The translations under genes were made by a program, and so were the position numbers. DNA of 64,000 nucleotides from assembly GCA_024305405.1 (NCBI GenBank), contig JAKNDB010000098.1, positions 248,001 to 312,000 on the forward strand, written 5' to 3'. The stretch comes from Dirofilaria immitis (taxonomy: Eukaryota; Nematoda; Chromadorea; Rhabditida; Onchocercidae). Positions 37,574 to 49,771 of this stretch are shown here, piece after piece. The notes below the pieces were generated by a model, which saw only the letters and a program-made list of their open reading frames with translations, was not told where the DNA came from and did no database searches. Within the stretch, counting starts at the first letter, position 1. Every line of letters begins with the position of its first letter.

Positions 37574-40500
37574 ATGACTTCACGACTGCAATGCCTCATA
37601 TGTTTGGATGTTCTTTCTTTAAATGAAAGTTCGGCTGTACGTTGTGGCCACATTTTCCATCTACATTGTATCCTACAATGGCTTGAGGTAAGGTTTCATT
37701 TTAGTTTTCAGCATCTAATAGTTTCCATCTTGTATTCAAGCTGATATTGTTTGATTTATAATGTATGATTTGCTTTCCAATATATTGCGAACTAATGTTA
37801 TCTAGTTTATCTTTCGATATATGTATGTATTTCTCATTTCATGATAATTGTCTGTCATATTATCAATGCATCCATTGAATGTCATCTCGTACGCAAATAG
37901 GATAACAGAAAAATTATTTGTATCGTAGACCTGTTTTTAGAAGTGACAAACAAATCGAAAAGATTACCTATTTCGGCCGGTTGACGTGATCTTAATTACA
38001 ATATTCTTAAACTAATATTTAGAAGAATGATTGTCCTTAAACTAATATTTAGAAGAATGATTGTTTGGCTGTCAAGATAATAGAATTTGTTGATGTTTCA
38101 TGTCATATGCTCATAGAAAGTAGTACTCGTTGAACACGTATTTAGTAGTCAGTTTTATTATTATACTATTTTCGATTCCCTTCCTCGTCCTCTTCTTTTC
38201 TCCTAGTCTATCTCAAAAAAATAATCATTTCTTTATTGTTGCAGAAGTGTAAAACATGTCCAGTTTGTCGAAAAAGACTACAGCAAAGGATCTCATCCGA
38301 CAGTTGTTTTTTCAAATGGAAGAAAATAAAAGCTTCAATTTTGATAACACTGATCTATATGAAATGCATAATGAAGTTCTCTATTTTTTCGTCTTTTACC
38401 AAACTGCAAATTACAGAAAAATGATGTATAAATAATATGCCGTATCTTTTTAGCTATAATGATTTTATTCATCGTAGTCAAAGACATATTCGAAAGTGAA
38501 GCAAAAATATATTTATATTTTGCTTAGATGGAATAATATATGATTGCCAGTACCCTCTATATTATTCATTCATTCTGTGACAGTCATTTGAAGGATATGT
38601 TGTATAGAAAGATTCTACTGATTACTGTCACATTTTTATTTCATTTTGATAATTTAATTGTATAAAAATAATACATAATACGATTCTTTTATACTCAATG
38701 TTTTTAGCTGCAGAATGCTTTGGCTAACCTTGAGAAGGAGAAGCAAGCTACCGCTAAAGCTAAAGATGAAATTAATATTTGTTTGGCTACAAATCTTTTA
38801 CTGGTATTATTTGATTATATAAATCAAGCATTTATTGAGCTCGTATTTCGTTTATATTTAAAATTTCGGAAGAAATTTTATTCAACTGGTTTTGATTTTT
38901 CCTTATTTTCGTGCCGTAATTCTTTTTCTTTTATTGAAGAAAAATTTCCACTAAAATTATTTGAATGCAGGAAAAAAGAGTTACTGGAAGCATATTAAGA
39001 CCTTTCATGCATTGTTAGTTTTGCTCGATAAACAAAACTGATAAGGTTGCGAATACATTGATTTTAGCAAATTTTTCTATGAAAATTTTAAATTTAGAAA
39101 GAGAAAATGAAAGATTTGGAGTTGGCTTCTCGATTTAATGTGCAACAAATCAAACATCTGGAAAGCATGCTTACACAACAACTGGATATGGAGAAAGAGC
39201 TGGAGAAGTACAAGAAACGATTGAAAGCTGCTGCATTGTGAATTTTTCTTTACTCCACCGTTTTGACGTATTTTTCGAAATTGAGAATGTTTTTGCACAT
39301 CCGCTGAATGTTACTAATATATTAATTTTCATCCTAACTCTTAATTACTTTGCAGAAATTTTCTTTTTCTCAAAAGCAAATAGATATCTTCGAAGGCATG
39401 CTTAAGCTTTATCAGTTTTTGTCCATGGTTAAATAAAACATTATGTACGTATTTAGTGTATGAAGTTGACATAAGATCCAACGTTTATGTTTATCATGTC
39501 CTTGCAGCTACAAATTACTTAGCAATATGAAAGATGAACCTGTTTTGGAAATCGACAAATATATCAATAAAGAAGGATTGGAAATACAGAAATTCATTAC
39601 CCTGCTAAGGAGGTAATGTGGCTGCATTTTCATATTTTATATTTTATATTCTTTCTTATTCTAAAGATTAGGAAATATTATGTAATTTTGAATCAGGCTA
39701 ACTAGTTAAGCTATTTATGCAGAACATGAAATTTTAATGTATTTCACACTGTCCTCTACAACCCGAACCATTTTCCGAGGAAATCGATTGACAGCCTTTC
39801 CTGTCCCCAACCTATAACTTCATTTTTCTTATAGTGACAAGTTCGCGACTGTTTTACTTGTCAAAAGAAAACTTGCGTATATATTTGATAGAGCTTATTG
39901 CAGGCAGTTGAAGGACGCTATGAAAATGGTGGAAAATCAAAAGGAAGAACTGCAAGAGAATCGGAAAAAAATAAGTGAGCTGCAGAAAAAAGTAATCATA
40001 TCTTTATTTCTTCTTTTTTCTATCCGATAATCTTGATGATAAATCTTATCAATACAAAATATCAAATTTCTATTCATGTATGCTCTTATGCTTATGTCTA
40101 TTTAATCATAGGTCCATATGTACGTCTCCTTATATATATATATATTCTTTCTTTTACTATAGTCTTCGACTTGCTATATGTACTTCAACATTGTGATTTT
40201 CAGTTAAATGAACATAAAAACCTCAATGTAGCGTTGAAAAAAGAACTTGCTTCAACTCGAATGGATTCCTCACAAACAATTATGAATGGGGCACTTGAGG
40301 AAGTTATTGCTTTTAGGTTAATATAATTTTCAAAACATCAATTTGTCATTTTGTCTATTTAACTTTTTAGACCTCAAAGAAAATATTTTATATACATTGC
40401 TAAAAAGCTCAAATTGCTAAAAATGTTTGATGAATAGCATTTATTGCTAGCTGATTTATTTTTCTTGCAGTCCAAAGCAGCATTTGTTTTCGCCGGTTGA

Positions 40501-41268
40501 CTTGGATGACCGCAAAATGTTCCCAGCGTCACTTATAGCTTCGGCATATGGAAGTACTTCTGGAAATACTGCTTTGATGGAAAAAGTTCAAGAAACAACT
40601 CCAGTTCGAAGCAAGTTGGAAATTCCGTCTTCAGAGATGAAGCAGCAAGGTTGAGTGCAATGTTATGAAAGGATACTGCCACATTTATAAGTACTGTCTA
40701 TTTTTTCAGTCAGTGCTTTTCATTCTAGCTTCGTAGTTCCATGACAAATAGAACCTCACAAGGATTCACTGGAAAGAGCAGTGAGATGGTTCATCTTGGT
40801 TGAATTATTTGGATCAATTTTTAAAAAATCGAAAAATATTTTTTTATGAATGATATATTCCAATTCTTAATATAATTATCTCTTTTGAGAATTATTTCTA
40901 GCATTTAATTGCATGATTTTGTTGTTAGTTATCTCCAAAGTCGAATTTTTCCCCATCAATTTATGTAAGATAATTTATTAAAATTAAGAGCGTTATATTT
41001 ATGACGTTTAATAATCATTTCAAATATAATATAGGTGCGAGAAAGCTTCGAAAAATGAGTTGCGTGCAGACATTGAAAACGATATGGAAGAAGTTTTGTG
41101 CCTCCCATTATTCGAAAATGTGCAACATTGTCTCGTGGAGCTTTACATAAAACGCCCATTGTGGAGCGTAGTCATATGATGAGAACCAGAGAATCTTTGA
41201 AGAAAAGAAGTTCTTGTATCGAATATCGTAGAAAAAAGAAGCTCGATGTTTGCGATATCGTGATTTGA
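37574..41268 (+). CDS. traip: RING-type E3 ubiquitin ligase, TRAIP-like
   Basis: TRAIP is a RING ubiquitin ligase acting on stalled replication machinery and DNA crosslinks. Exons: 37574-37687, 38245-38375, 38708-38803, 39098-39237, 39508-39612, 39904-39991, 40204-40316, 40471-40649, plus a less certain 3' part ending at TGA 41266-41268. Exon 1 and the start of exon 2 form an N-terminal RING: CLICLDVL...VRCGHIFHLHC...CKTCPVC. Right after it, DLIRQLFFQMEEN matches the conserved post-RING TRAIP segment, in a frame reached by one extra A in the A5 run at 38271-38275. That insertion also makes exon 2 a whole number of codons. Then come about 200 residues of coiled coil with the TRAIP-like stretch YKLLSNMKDEPVLE. 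The C-terminal exons (from 40711) do not join cleanly. The last frame needs one more T at 41094-41097 to reach a basic tail (RKKKLDVCDIVI). Confidence 0.83.
38006..38064. repeat. 30-bp tandem duplication in TRAIP intron 1
   Basis: CTTAAACTAATATTTAGAAG and the next 9 bases occur twice, at 38006 and 38036, without mismatch. A recent intronic duplication. Confidence 0.92.
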
Positions 41269-43809
41269 ATAATGAAACTATTACCATAGAATGAACTATT
41301 AATATAGCAGTTTTCATTATCCTACAACTTTCATATCAACTCTTCTTGCTTCTCAATTTCCTAAAAATCGGGAAATGTATGTATAAATCTTGTTATGCGA
41401 TCATATACATAGTATTTTGTCTCATGTCGCAATGAAGTTTTAAAATATAGGTTATAGATTTATAAATAATTAAAGAATAGGAAGAGAATAAAGTTGTGAT
41501 TTATTAAAAATCTGCCAAGTCATAAATAATTGTTGATGTATATATAGTTTGCTTTTGCGACTAAAAAAATTCAAATTCTGATGAGGCTTTTTGCTTTTGC
41601 AAAATTAATTGGGACAGTAGGTGTACAAAAAAATCTAATATAAATCATTTCTTACCGAGTTGTATATTGCTGAACCATCAAGCGATATTTGATAGTCAAA
41701 ATGATTTAAGAAATTAAAAAAAAATTTGCTGTACAGTGGAGGTCTTTGTTCAATTAGTACAATTTGCTTGATATTTATGCACTTTTATTGAATAATTATT
41801 TGCATATGGTAAACTAATTACTATCAGGAATTTTTTAAATATTATCATTAGATTTCGATACATTAAATAATATGATAAGGACTATACCATATTGAGCAAG
41901 CTATAGGTGGAAGTATATGTGATATTTTTGTAGTAAATATTGGGATGGCACTTAACTCGTTTATTAAAAATAGTCCCTATTTACTAGAATACTATTTCGA
42001 TTAATTCAGGTACATTCCAGCGATTAATGATTGTATTTCACTACTATTAAAATCTTATAGAATATTGCAAATATTGTCCATGCAACTTTTCGATCATATT
42101 ACTAGCCTTGAAGATTTCAAAAATCGCGGATAGCAAGTGGTGGAAGTGGTAATTTTTATTCAATTTCAGATTCTGTAGCTTTATATCCTATTTATTGAAT
42201 TAGCTGGTTTCTTCAGTCCAGACTTTTACTCCAAAATATAACTTATAGAAAGAAATTTAGCTTTATTAATATTTTAATCAAAAAATCGTTAACACATTTA
42301 AAAGTTTCCATTGATGGGAAATAATTGATCATTTAATAGAAATCAGCATGACACTTCGAATTGACAGTATCTGTTATTTACTGTATCCGAATTGTATGAT
42401 ACGAATTTCAATAAAAGATTGAAAAGCTTTATTATATTTCCAATGGCCAATTAAAAGTCAAAGATGGCTTCAGAATGAAATATGAATTATGACTTTATTT
42501 TAAATTTTAACTTAAAAATACAATGATCATATGAGTAATTTTATCATAACGTAATGTGCGCACGCGCTGGCTGCACTCCCATTATCAATCTTATAAAGCT
42601 CAGTGATATGAATGTTGCGTTACTAATTAGGTGAATATCAATGGAATAGAAATATTCATGCAGGTGATTCATTTCATCCCGGGTCGATTTATTTAGCATA
42701 GTAAGTTGATTATAAATAATAAATATTCAGAATTTTCCTTATATTAATTTACCGATATATAAATATTGGACATTTCTCGAGTAATTCCTGTCATTTCTTC
42801 TTATTTTGCAGATATTACTTTACCTGTTCAAACGAAAGCACTACTACTCTTAGAAATATTACTATCTTTTCTCAATGCAATAGTTTAGCAATGAGCCATA
42901 TCATTTCCTTTCCAAATTGTTCAAAAAATTAAACAAACTATTGCTGATCATGAACAAATGAATCATAGAGCGTTATTTTTATAATGGCTATCGGCCGTAT
43001 TTAAATATCCTTATTACTGATATTGCTATTTTTCAATTTCTCTTCATCAATATAATACATAATATACTTGCTACAATCACTTGCCCAGAGATATTTTCAA
43101 GACTCCTCTCTTATCTTATTAGGAAATATCGGAACTTATTTTGCTACACTCAGCAATCTTCTATGTAGAAATTGATTAATAGAAAGGTGTACAAATCATG
43201 CATGATGAATTTAGCCTTAAAAGATTACAAGACTTTACTTCGTTCTTTTATTTCCACCCACTTATTCTATATGAATTTATATATCGAATTTTAGTTTCCG
43301 TCATTGCAAATTAAGAATCATAGTAAAAAACATGTTGCTGAAACATATGGAATGAAAGCAATGTCGCTTCCATCTCATCCGTGATGAATTCATACAAGCA
43401 TGAATGTCCAGCCATCTGAAGCAATAACATGTTTCAGAAAAACGGTATTCTGTATCTATATCAACATTGAAAGAGCTGCAAACTAATGAAGCAATAATAA
43501 TAACAAATTATATTTATTATTCTGACATATTATAATACATTAAAGATTAATAGTTAATGGTCAAAGATCAGTAGTATTAAAACAAATATTATTAGTAGAA
43601 GGAATTATTATGGAAAAGAAACAAATGAATTTTTTAGATGAAAATGATAAAACAAATCAAATGAATCCGAAAAGCAGATAAACAAGAATCAGATTCAATA
43701 TGAATGATTTTTTAAAAAATATCGATTGAAAAGATTTGTAATAAAACAAAGTAATACAAATGATGAAGTAATTTCTGATTCATATAGGATTCTAGATTAT
43801 GGTATCTCT
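41269..43809. other. intergenic between convergent genes
   Basis: About 2.5 kb of AT-rich sequence between the 3' ends of the TRAIP-like gene (+) and the ZP gene (-). Both 3' UTRs should fall here. No gene seen. Confidence 0.55.
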
Positions 43810-46800
43810 TCAAACTTGCAATCGCTGAATATATTTTTTGGAATTTGAAACAAAACCACATTTGAGCAAATGTTTATTATAATAATATTTTTGCAAGAAA
43901 ATGGTAGTTAGAAAGAATCCGGATAGCAGGATAAAGATTACAGTTTGCAAAAGTATTCCATTTCGTAATTCTATGCATGATATATTTGATACCTCGGTTG
44001 AACTTGTTTGATTCATCTCATTCTGTTCGAAAATTATCAACTGAAAATACTTGTTAATTATTACTTACTTATAAGAATTTTTAATACTATCATAACAAAT
44101 TCAATGCTACTAAATCGTTCAGAATCCTTCCTATAAATGTAGTAGATCTCAAGCATTAGTTACCGTACTACTTGTACTTAATCTTTTTCGATTAAAAGAA
44201 ACGGATCTTATTACACTCCTAAAAGTTAAAGTTCTAGACATTTTCTCAAGTTATGACTGAAATATGAATTTTAGTCTTTCACATTCTGACTTATTACTTT
44301 ACTTTTGGCTTCTGAAACAATAAGGCCGCAAAATGTAACTCGCTTCTCAAACTTTAAACATAAGACGAGTTGTTATTCTTTAAGCCATAGTGAATTCGAC
44401 TTAATATTATAATTTTCAAAACCTGATCAGCATCAACATCTAATATCAAATGATTAGCATCAGCGGGATTTGCTACAGTGGGAAATTTTCGAGAATTCAT
44501 TGGAAGTCGGGATTCATTCACGGAACGTTTTTGCTTATAATTGCCGGTTTCATTATTCACCCGATTTGACGCCACAGAAATATTCGATTCAGTGGTGCCT
44601 CCGGTGACAATATTTGTTGTATAATCAGCAGCATCTGTATCATTTCTCGGTCCGATTATAAAAGCAGTAATTGACAAAATATTGAAAATGAATAAAAAAT
44701 CATTACTATCTAAGTCATTTTCTAATAATAATAATTTCTTTATTTTCTTGCTATCAACTAGACGAGAAGTCAAAGAATTCTGCAGATTCTACATCAAAAG
44801 ATCAAGTACATTAGTTTATTGATTCATTAATCACAAATCATCTGATCATTTCTCTCATTAATTTGATCTTGATCTTGAATCATTTGTCATTTATAGTATT
44901 CACGGCATTATATTATTTATCATCTATATAATCTGATTTATCAAGATTCGTTGTATTTTGCTCCATATTATGCGCCACCTATAATTCCTTTACCTTCCGA
45001 AGTAGTTTGGCATTGTTGTTCAACACCATTATCAGTAGTTTGACATAATAGTTTAGTGTTTGAAGATAAAGTGGATTCTGTAGTAACTGCAGCTGCTTCT
45101 ACATCACCAATTTCTTGTTGAAAAACCATCTTAGGAGATCTTTTGCAGACAGGTGGCTAAAAAAATAAAAAAAATAAATTCAATTCAGTGTTTGTTCAAT
45201 ACTTGCCCCATAATTTTTTTTTATTTTAACGATTAAACCAATGACCTGTATAATACAAATATTTCTCTGTGCATAAGATGATAGTATTCCTATTTCTCTA
45301 AAATTTGAAATGAACATTTCACGAAGAAGAGGTCATTACAAATGATATATTTTATTCCTTTTATCAGATATCCATTACAGGATCATTCTACGTTATCATA
45401 AAGCCGAGTTGCTGCAAATGAATTGATAGGAACAAGGATGATTTCGAATTAAATTTATAAAAAAAAAATCAAATACCGTAATTCTTTCACAATTATTTTG
45501 TTCTTTAATGCAGAGTGTCACTTTGCATTGAAAACGAACGATAGGTTGATTGACAAATTTGAACGCTGGTATCACGGTATATGCTAAGGTGAGATTATTA
45601 CTATATATCAAAGGTTGCATTAATGTGTTATCTACGACACACCTGGAAATACTAATAATTACAATCGAAAATCATTACTAACCAATAAGCCTATACATCG
45701 ATTTCATAATATATTTTTGCAAAAATTTTGTGGAAAAAAAGACAATTATAAAAATGATGAATTTCGCCGCCAAGCTGGAAATAGAATAGCATGCCCTAAG
45801 GCTTTTTATGGATTATTTATTGAAAGAATCTGAAAGTAAATGAGATTCAAGAAATTTCTAATAATTAAGTCATTCTCATTATTACCAAATGATACTTCTT
45901 ATATTTATAGCTCCCATAAAAGTGTTTACAAAGAAACAAAATGTTTTGATAAAGTATAGAATAAAATCTAGGGGAAAATTAAGCTCTATTCCTAGGTTAA
46001 TTTTAATCTTACCCTCGATCATCAACAAGCTGAAAGATAACATCATCATTTTCACGAGCATAGCATGAATGAACAAGCATACCGTATTTTGTTGGCAATT
46101 CAGTATCTGAAGGCTTATAAAATTATAAGCAAAAATTGCTTCCATGTTTAATTTAGCATAAGAATTTTAGGATTGAAGGACGAAATATGGAAGTTTCTTT
46201 CTAAAAGTATGGGCAGAGAAAATGAATTCAAATTTACATTTCAAACTTTATAAGATTTTAAAATGAGAATTAAAAGTGAAAATAAACATTAAAAGGAAAC
46301 ATATAATGAATAAAATCGCTTTTGCAAGACAAAGGCAAAATAAGGTGAAGTCTAATCAAATTAAAAATAATGTAGAATCAAGTTTAACAAATATAACTGG
46401 ATTAAGTAGAGAGGATGCATTAATCATTTGATCCAATGTTTCGGCTTAATGTTGAAAACGGTAGGAGAATAGTATCTCAGAAAGAAATATGCAAATATAT
46501 ATCGAGAATTTTATGATATTATACATAATTCAAAATTGTCACCTGATGCACATCTCCATTTATGGTACAGATTATCACCAACATTTGCATAGCTCACCAA
46601 ATTACCATTTAGTGAATCCAGAAGTTGATAACTACACTTAAATGTACTTTCACCTGACAGTTTTACTGTCGTTAAGCCATTCCTTAAACAAAAAAAAAAG
46701 ATTTTTGAAGCTTTAGAATAGATTCATTTGAAACTCACAAAAATCTCGAAATTTCATGATTTAATATTAGCTCTTGAAATTATTTTACCTTTACCTGATT

Positions 46801-47341
46801 TCCACATCTTGAGTTAAACTATCGAAGCCTTTCCGATAGAAACAATTTATGCTATATATTACATCATCTTTTGTTACAAACAAACGGTGATTTTGAACGA
46901 CGAGAAGTAGACGATAATTGACACCTGGTGGTTCATTCTGTAATATACTATACAGAACCAGAATAGTCCAATGATTATCTAATTCTGCATTATTAAAAAT
47001 TGCTTTAGGTTTATATTTCAGGATATTTGGATTTTTGAGTTTCTTTCACTATTTGCAATATACTTTTAGTCGAGAGTCGAGAAATAGAGAAATTAAAAAA
47101 TAGAACTGTCTTCTGAATAGCTCCATTTTCAGCATTTTTCTTAAAATGAATATACCTGTTCTTCACATTTCATATTACAACCATTTTTATAAGAAATAGG
47201 AAAATATGATGGAACAGAAAGCGGATTCTGCGTGTAATCTAAATGACACTTTTTCTGCATAAACGATCCTTTTACGTAAATATGTCCACTAAATGGCTCA
47301 TCCGGTTGGAAATATAATCGTAACCCATTAGTAAAGCATTC
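43810..47341 (-). CDS. ZP-domain membrane protein, cuticlin-like
   Basis: Extracellular polymer-forming protein of the kind that builds nematode cuticle or apical matrix. Eight in-phase exons: 47341-47156, 46937-46795, 46682-46543, 46106-46013, 45642-45477, 45156-44994, 44721-44423, 44040-43810 (about 473 residues). The ZP-N half opens ECFTNGLRLYF, then EPFSGHIYVKGSF and VVQNHRLFVTKDD, with paired cysteines. The ZP-C half has YGMLVHSCYA, CVVDNTLMQPL and FQCKVTLCIKEQNNCERIT. A dibasic cleavage site NYKQKR lies at about 44546, where ZP proteins are cut by furin-like proteases. The C-terminal exon holds one hydrophobic anchor (LLQTVIFILLSGFFLTTIFL) and a short basic tail. The signal-peptide exon is not included; a candidate is given separately. 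Exon 7 starts at an ATTAG acceptor chosen by phase. Confidence 0.88.
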
Positions 47342-47776
47342 CTAAAATTGAATGATGAAATGCTTGTATGGCAGAAATGATAACTTAAAAGTTGGTAAAT
47401 TTATTGTTAATTACAAAATTTATTTCAGTAATCTTATTATTTGCAATTGATGGAATTGACTTAAAAATTTATATATTGACTATGCTAATAGTGATATGCT
47501 ACGTTTATCTGTATATTATCTTTTTACTTAGATTGCATAATAAAAAGTAAAAAAAATCAAAATTTTTATAAACATCTAAACAAATTTATTCGCAAAGTTG
47601 AATTATAATACTAAAAGTTAGCATAAATACGTGATATTTTATCATCTATTGACGTGATATACGTGTACAGTTCATTATCCTATGATTAGACGGACAAATT
47701 GATAGTTATAAATTTAGTAAATACTGATGATATATGTTTAGATTTATCAAAGTAAGAAATTAAACGATATAGCTAC

Positions 47777-47865
47777 CAGTAATGGTGCTTTTAAACTCCA
47801 TATACATTGCAATGATAACAATGTGATTAAGAGCACTCCGGATATTCCAGTATTATTGATCGCAT
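47777..47865 (-). CDS. candidate signal-peptide exon of the ZP gene
   Basis: Minus-strand sequence reads LLITLLSLQCIWSLKAPLL and ends at CTG|GTAGCT in phase 0, which joins correctly to the phase-0 exon at 47341. The only nearby ATG (47865) is one base out of frame. Either one base is missing here or the true first exon lies elsewhere upstream. Confidence 0.32.
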
Positions 47866-47869
47866 TAGG

Positions 47870-49771
47870 AGGGCAAAATGAAGCGAGTCAGATTTAGCAG
47901 ATAATTTGCAGGAATTTTATTACTTTCAGAAATTTGCTGTCAGGAAATTAATAGAATAATATGGATGTAATTTAGGATTCTTGATGCTATTCTTTCTTCC
48001 AAACCAATTCCTTTACTTCCCTTTTATTTCTTTCCATTTTCCTTTTATTAAAAATTAATTTAAATGAAATTCCGCCCATCTATTTGTTTACTAAAATTTC
48101 TCTTCGAGAATGATAGATAGTGAAGCTGTTCCTATATGCTGATTAACAGTTAATCCTACCGTATTTTCACTATCATTAGCCGCTTTTGCTTTTCCAACCC
48201 GATTGACATATTTGCATTAATGAATCTGCGCCCGTGGATGGAAATAAATAGCATTTTTGATAATCCTTCTATACAACATTCATTTACGAGAATAATACAA
48301 TAACTTTATGCAATGGCATATCAACTTATCACACAACTATGGCTGATTTAATCAGTAAGCTAGGGGTCAATAAATGAAGTATTTGGCTTGTTGATGAAGA
48401 CTAATAATTTTCGGCCATCAAAACATTCCTAATAATTTCGACCTTTGTTTTTGCCCCTCAGATTCTCCATAAAAACAAATCATTAAATTCTAAGAAATCA
48501 CATAAAAGCTAAGGCCTGAAAGTTCCTAGATTGTCGTCGTGATAAATACTAATTTTAGATTTCGAAGAAATCGGCATAAATGATTGCACATGTTTTTCAC
48601 TTATTTTTAATCTTCAATGGAACCTGTCTCCAAATTCCTCTGAACGCACGGGCCTTATATATAAGCTTTATTTCAGCATACGAAATTGTACAAGCCTTAT
48701 TTCCATATGAGAAACCACTAACAATTTGCATCTGATCTTGACCATCCTAAAAGCCACGATAGATTGAAAAATATTTCCAATCATCTGAGTAGCGTTCATT
48801 TGTGTCCAAAGACTGCTCAATTTGAGCCCTTCATTCCTCGTTATTAGTCGTTATTGTTTAATTTCTTATGGCCATAGGCATGTTCTCATATAATATCCTA
48901 GGAGCCAAGAAAGGAAAAAGCATCAAGCCTTTTCTTTTCTTTTTCTCTTCTTCCTCTTACTTTAGCAATAATAATGTCCACTCTATTCATGCCTCTCTTT
49001 TCTCATCTCTTATCTCATTACTGATCTTTGAAGTCCTTGCGGTTTAGACTTCTTCTTTTTCGGTGTGTGATGCTAAATTAGCCAATAGTAGTGCACCAGA
49101 CTACCTGACTGACACAAACTAGCCAACCAGGTCACATCTCCTTTATATTTCAGGTTTTAAAATATAATTTCAAGTCAAAAATTTTAAAGTCCATGTGGAA
49201 GTTGCTTATTACAGCGCAAAAATTTGTCTTTTTTCTGTTTCATTGATGATAATATGTGTAGTGGTATTTGGTGGCGAGAGTGAAATTGAGGGTGTCTCTC
49301 GGGTAAGACGTAAGTGCTTTGGTAGGACATGTCGACATATGTTGTATGATAATAGCTAAATAGATTTAAAATAGATTTTAATTTGTGAATTAATTGAAGA
49401 ATTTTCCGTAATTTATTTGAGTAAAAGCTAATGATATGCTTATCATTTAAGAGCTGATATGTGGTATGAGAAAACTACAAAGTGATTATGGTATAAGTTA
49501 ACAGTGGTAGCTTATCACCATGATGTGAAATATTAGCGAATATCATTTATTCGAAAAATTGCTGTAGATAAGAAGACAAAAAGTATTTTAGGAATTAAGT
49601 AAGAATGCATGTTTTAAGACGAACTGAAGGAAATATTCTGCACTTTAGCTTCCTAGTATTATTCTAAAACTATGATGTCTTCGAATGATGTTATCATGAA
49701 TTGTATAAGTATGAATTAATCATTTCTTGTGTCATAGAAACAAATATTCATCATATTATTAGGAGCAATAC
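47870..49771. other. divergent intergenic region between ZP gene and WDFY2
   Basis: The two genes are transcribed away from each other, so both promoters are expected here. A possible upstream WDFY2-side exon at 49193-49313 is described among the findings. No other coding signal. Confidence 0.5.

Noticed and set aside
36637..37577. Two open frames of about 100 codons before the TRAIP-like gene
   Set aside because: No domain, no sensible splice sites; the second overlaps the TRAIP start in another frame.
39356..39438. Exon-like segment after a GCAG acceptor in TRAIP intron 4
   Set aside because: It does not continue the frame from exon 4, whereas direct joining of 39237 to 39508 is in phase and matches the TRAIP protein.
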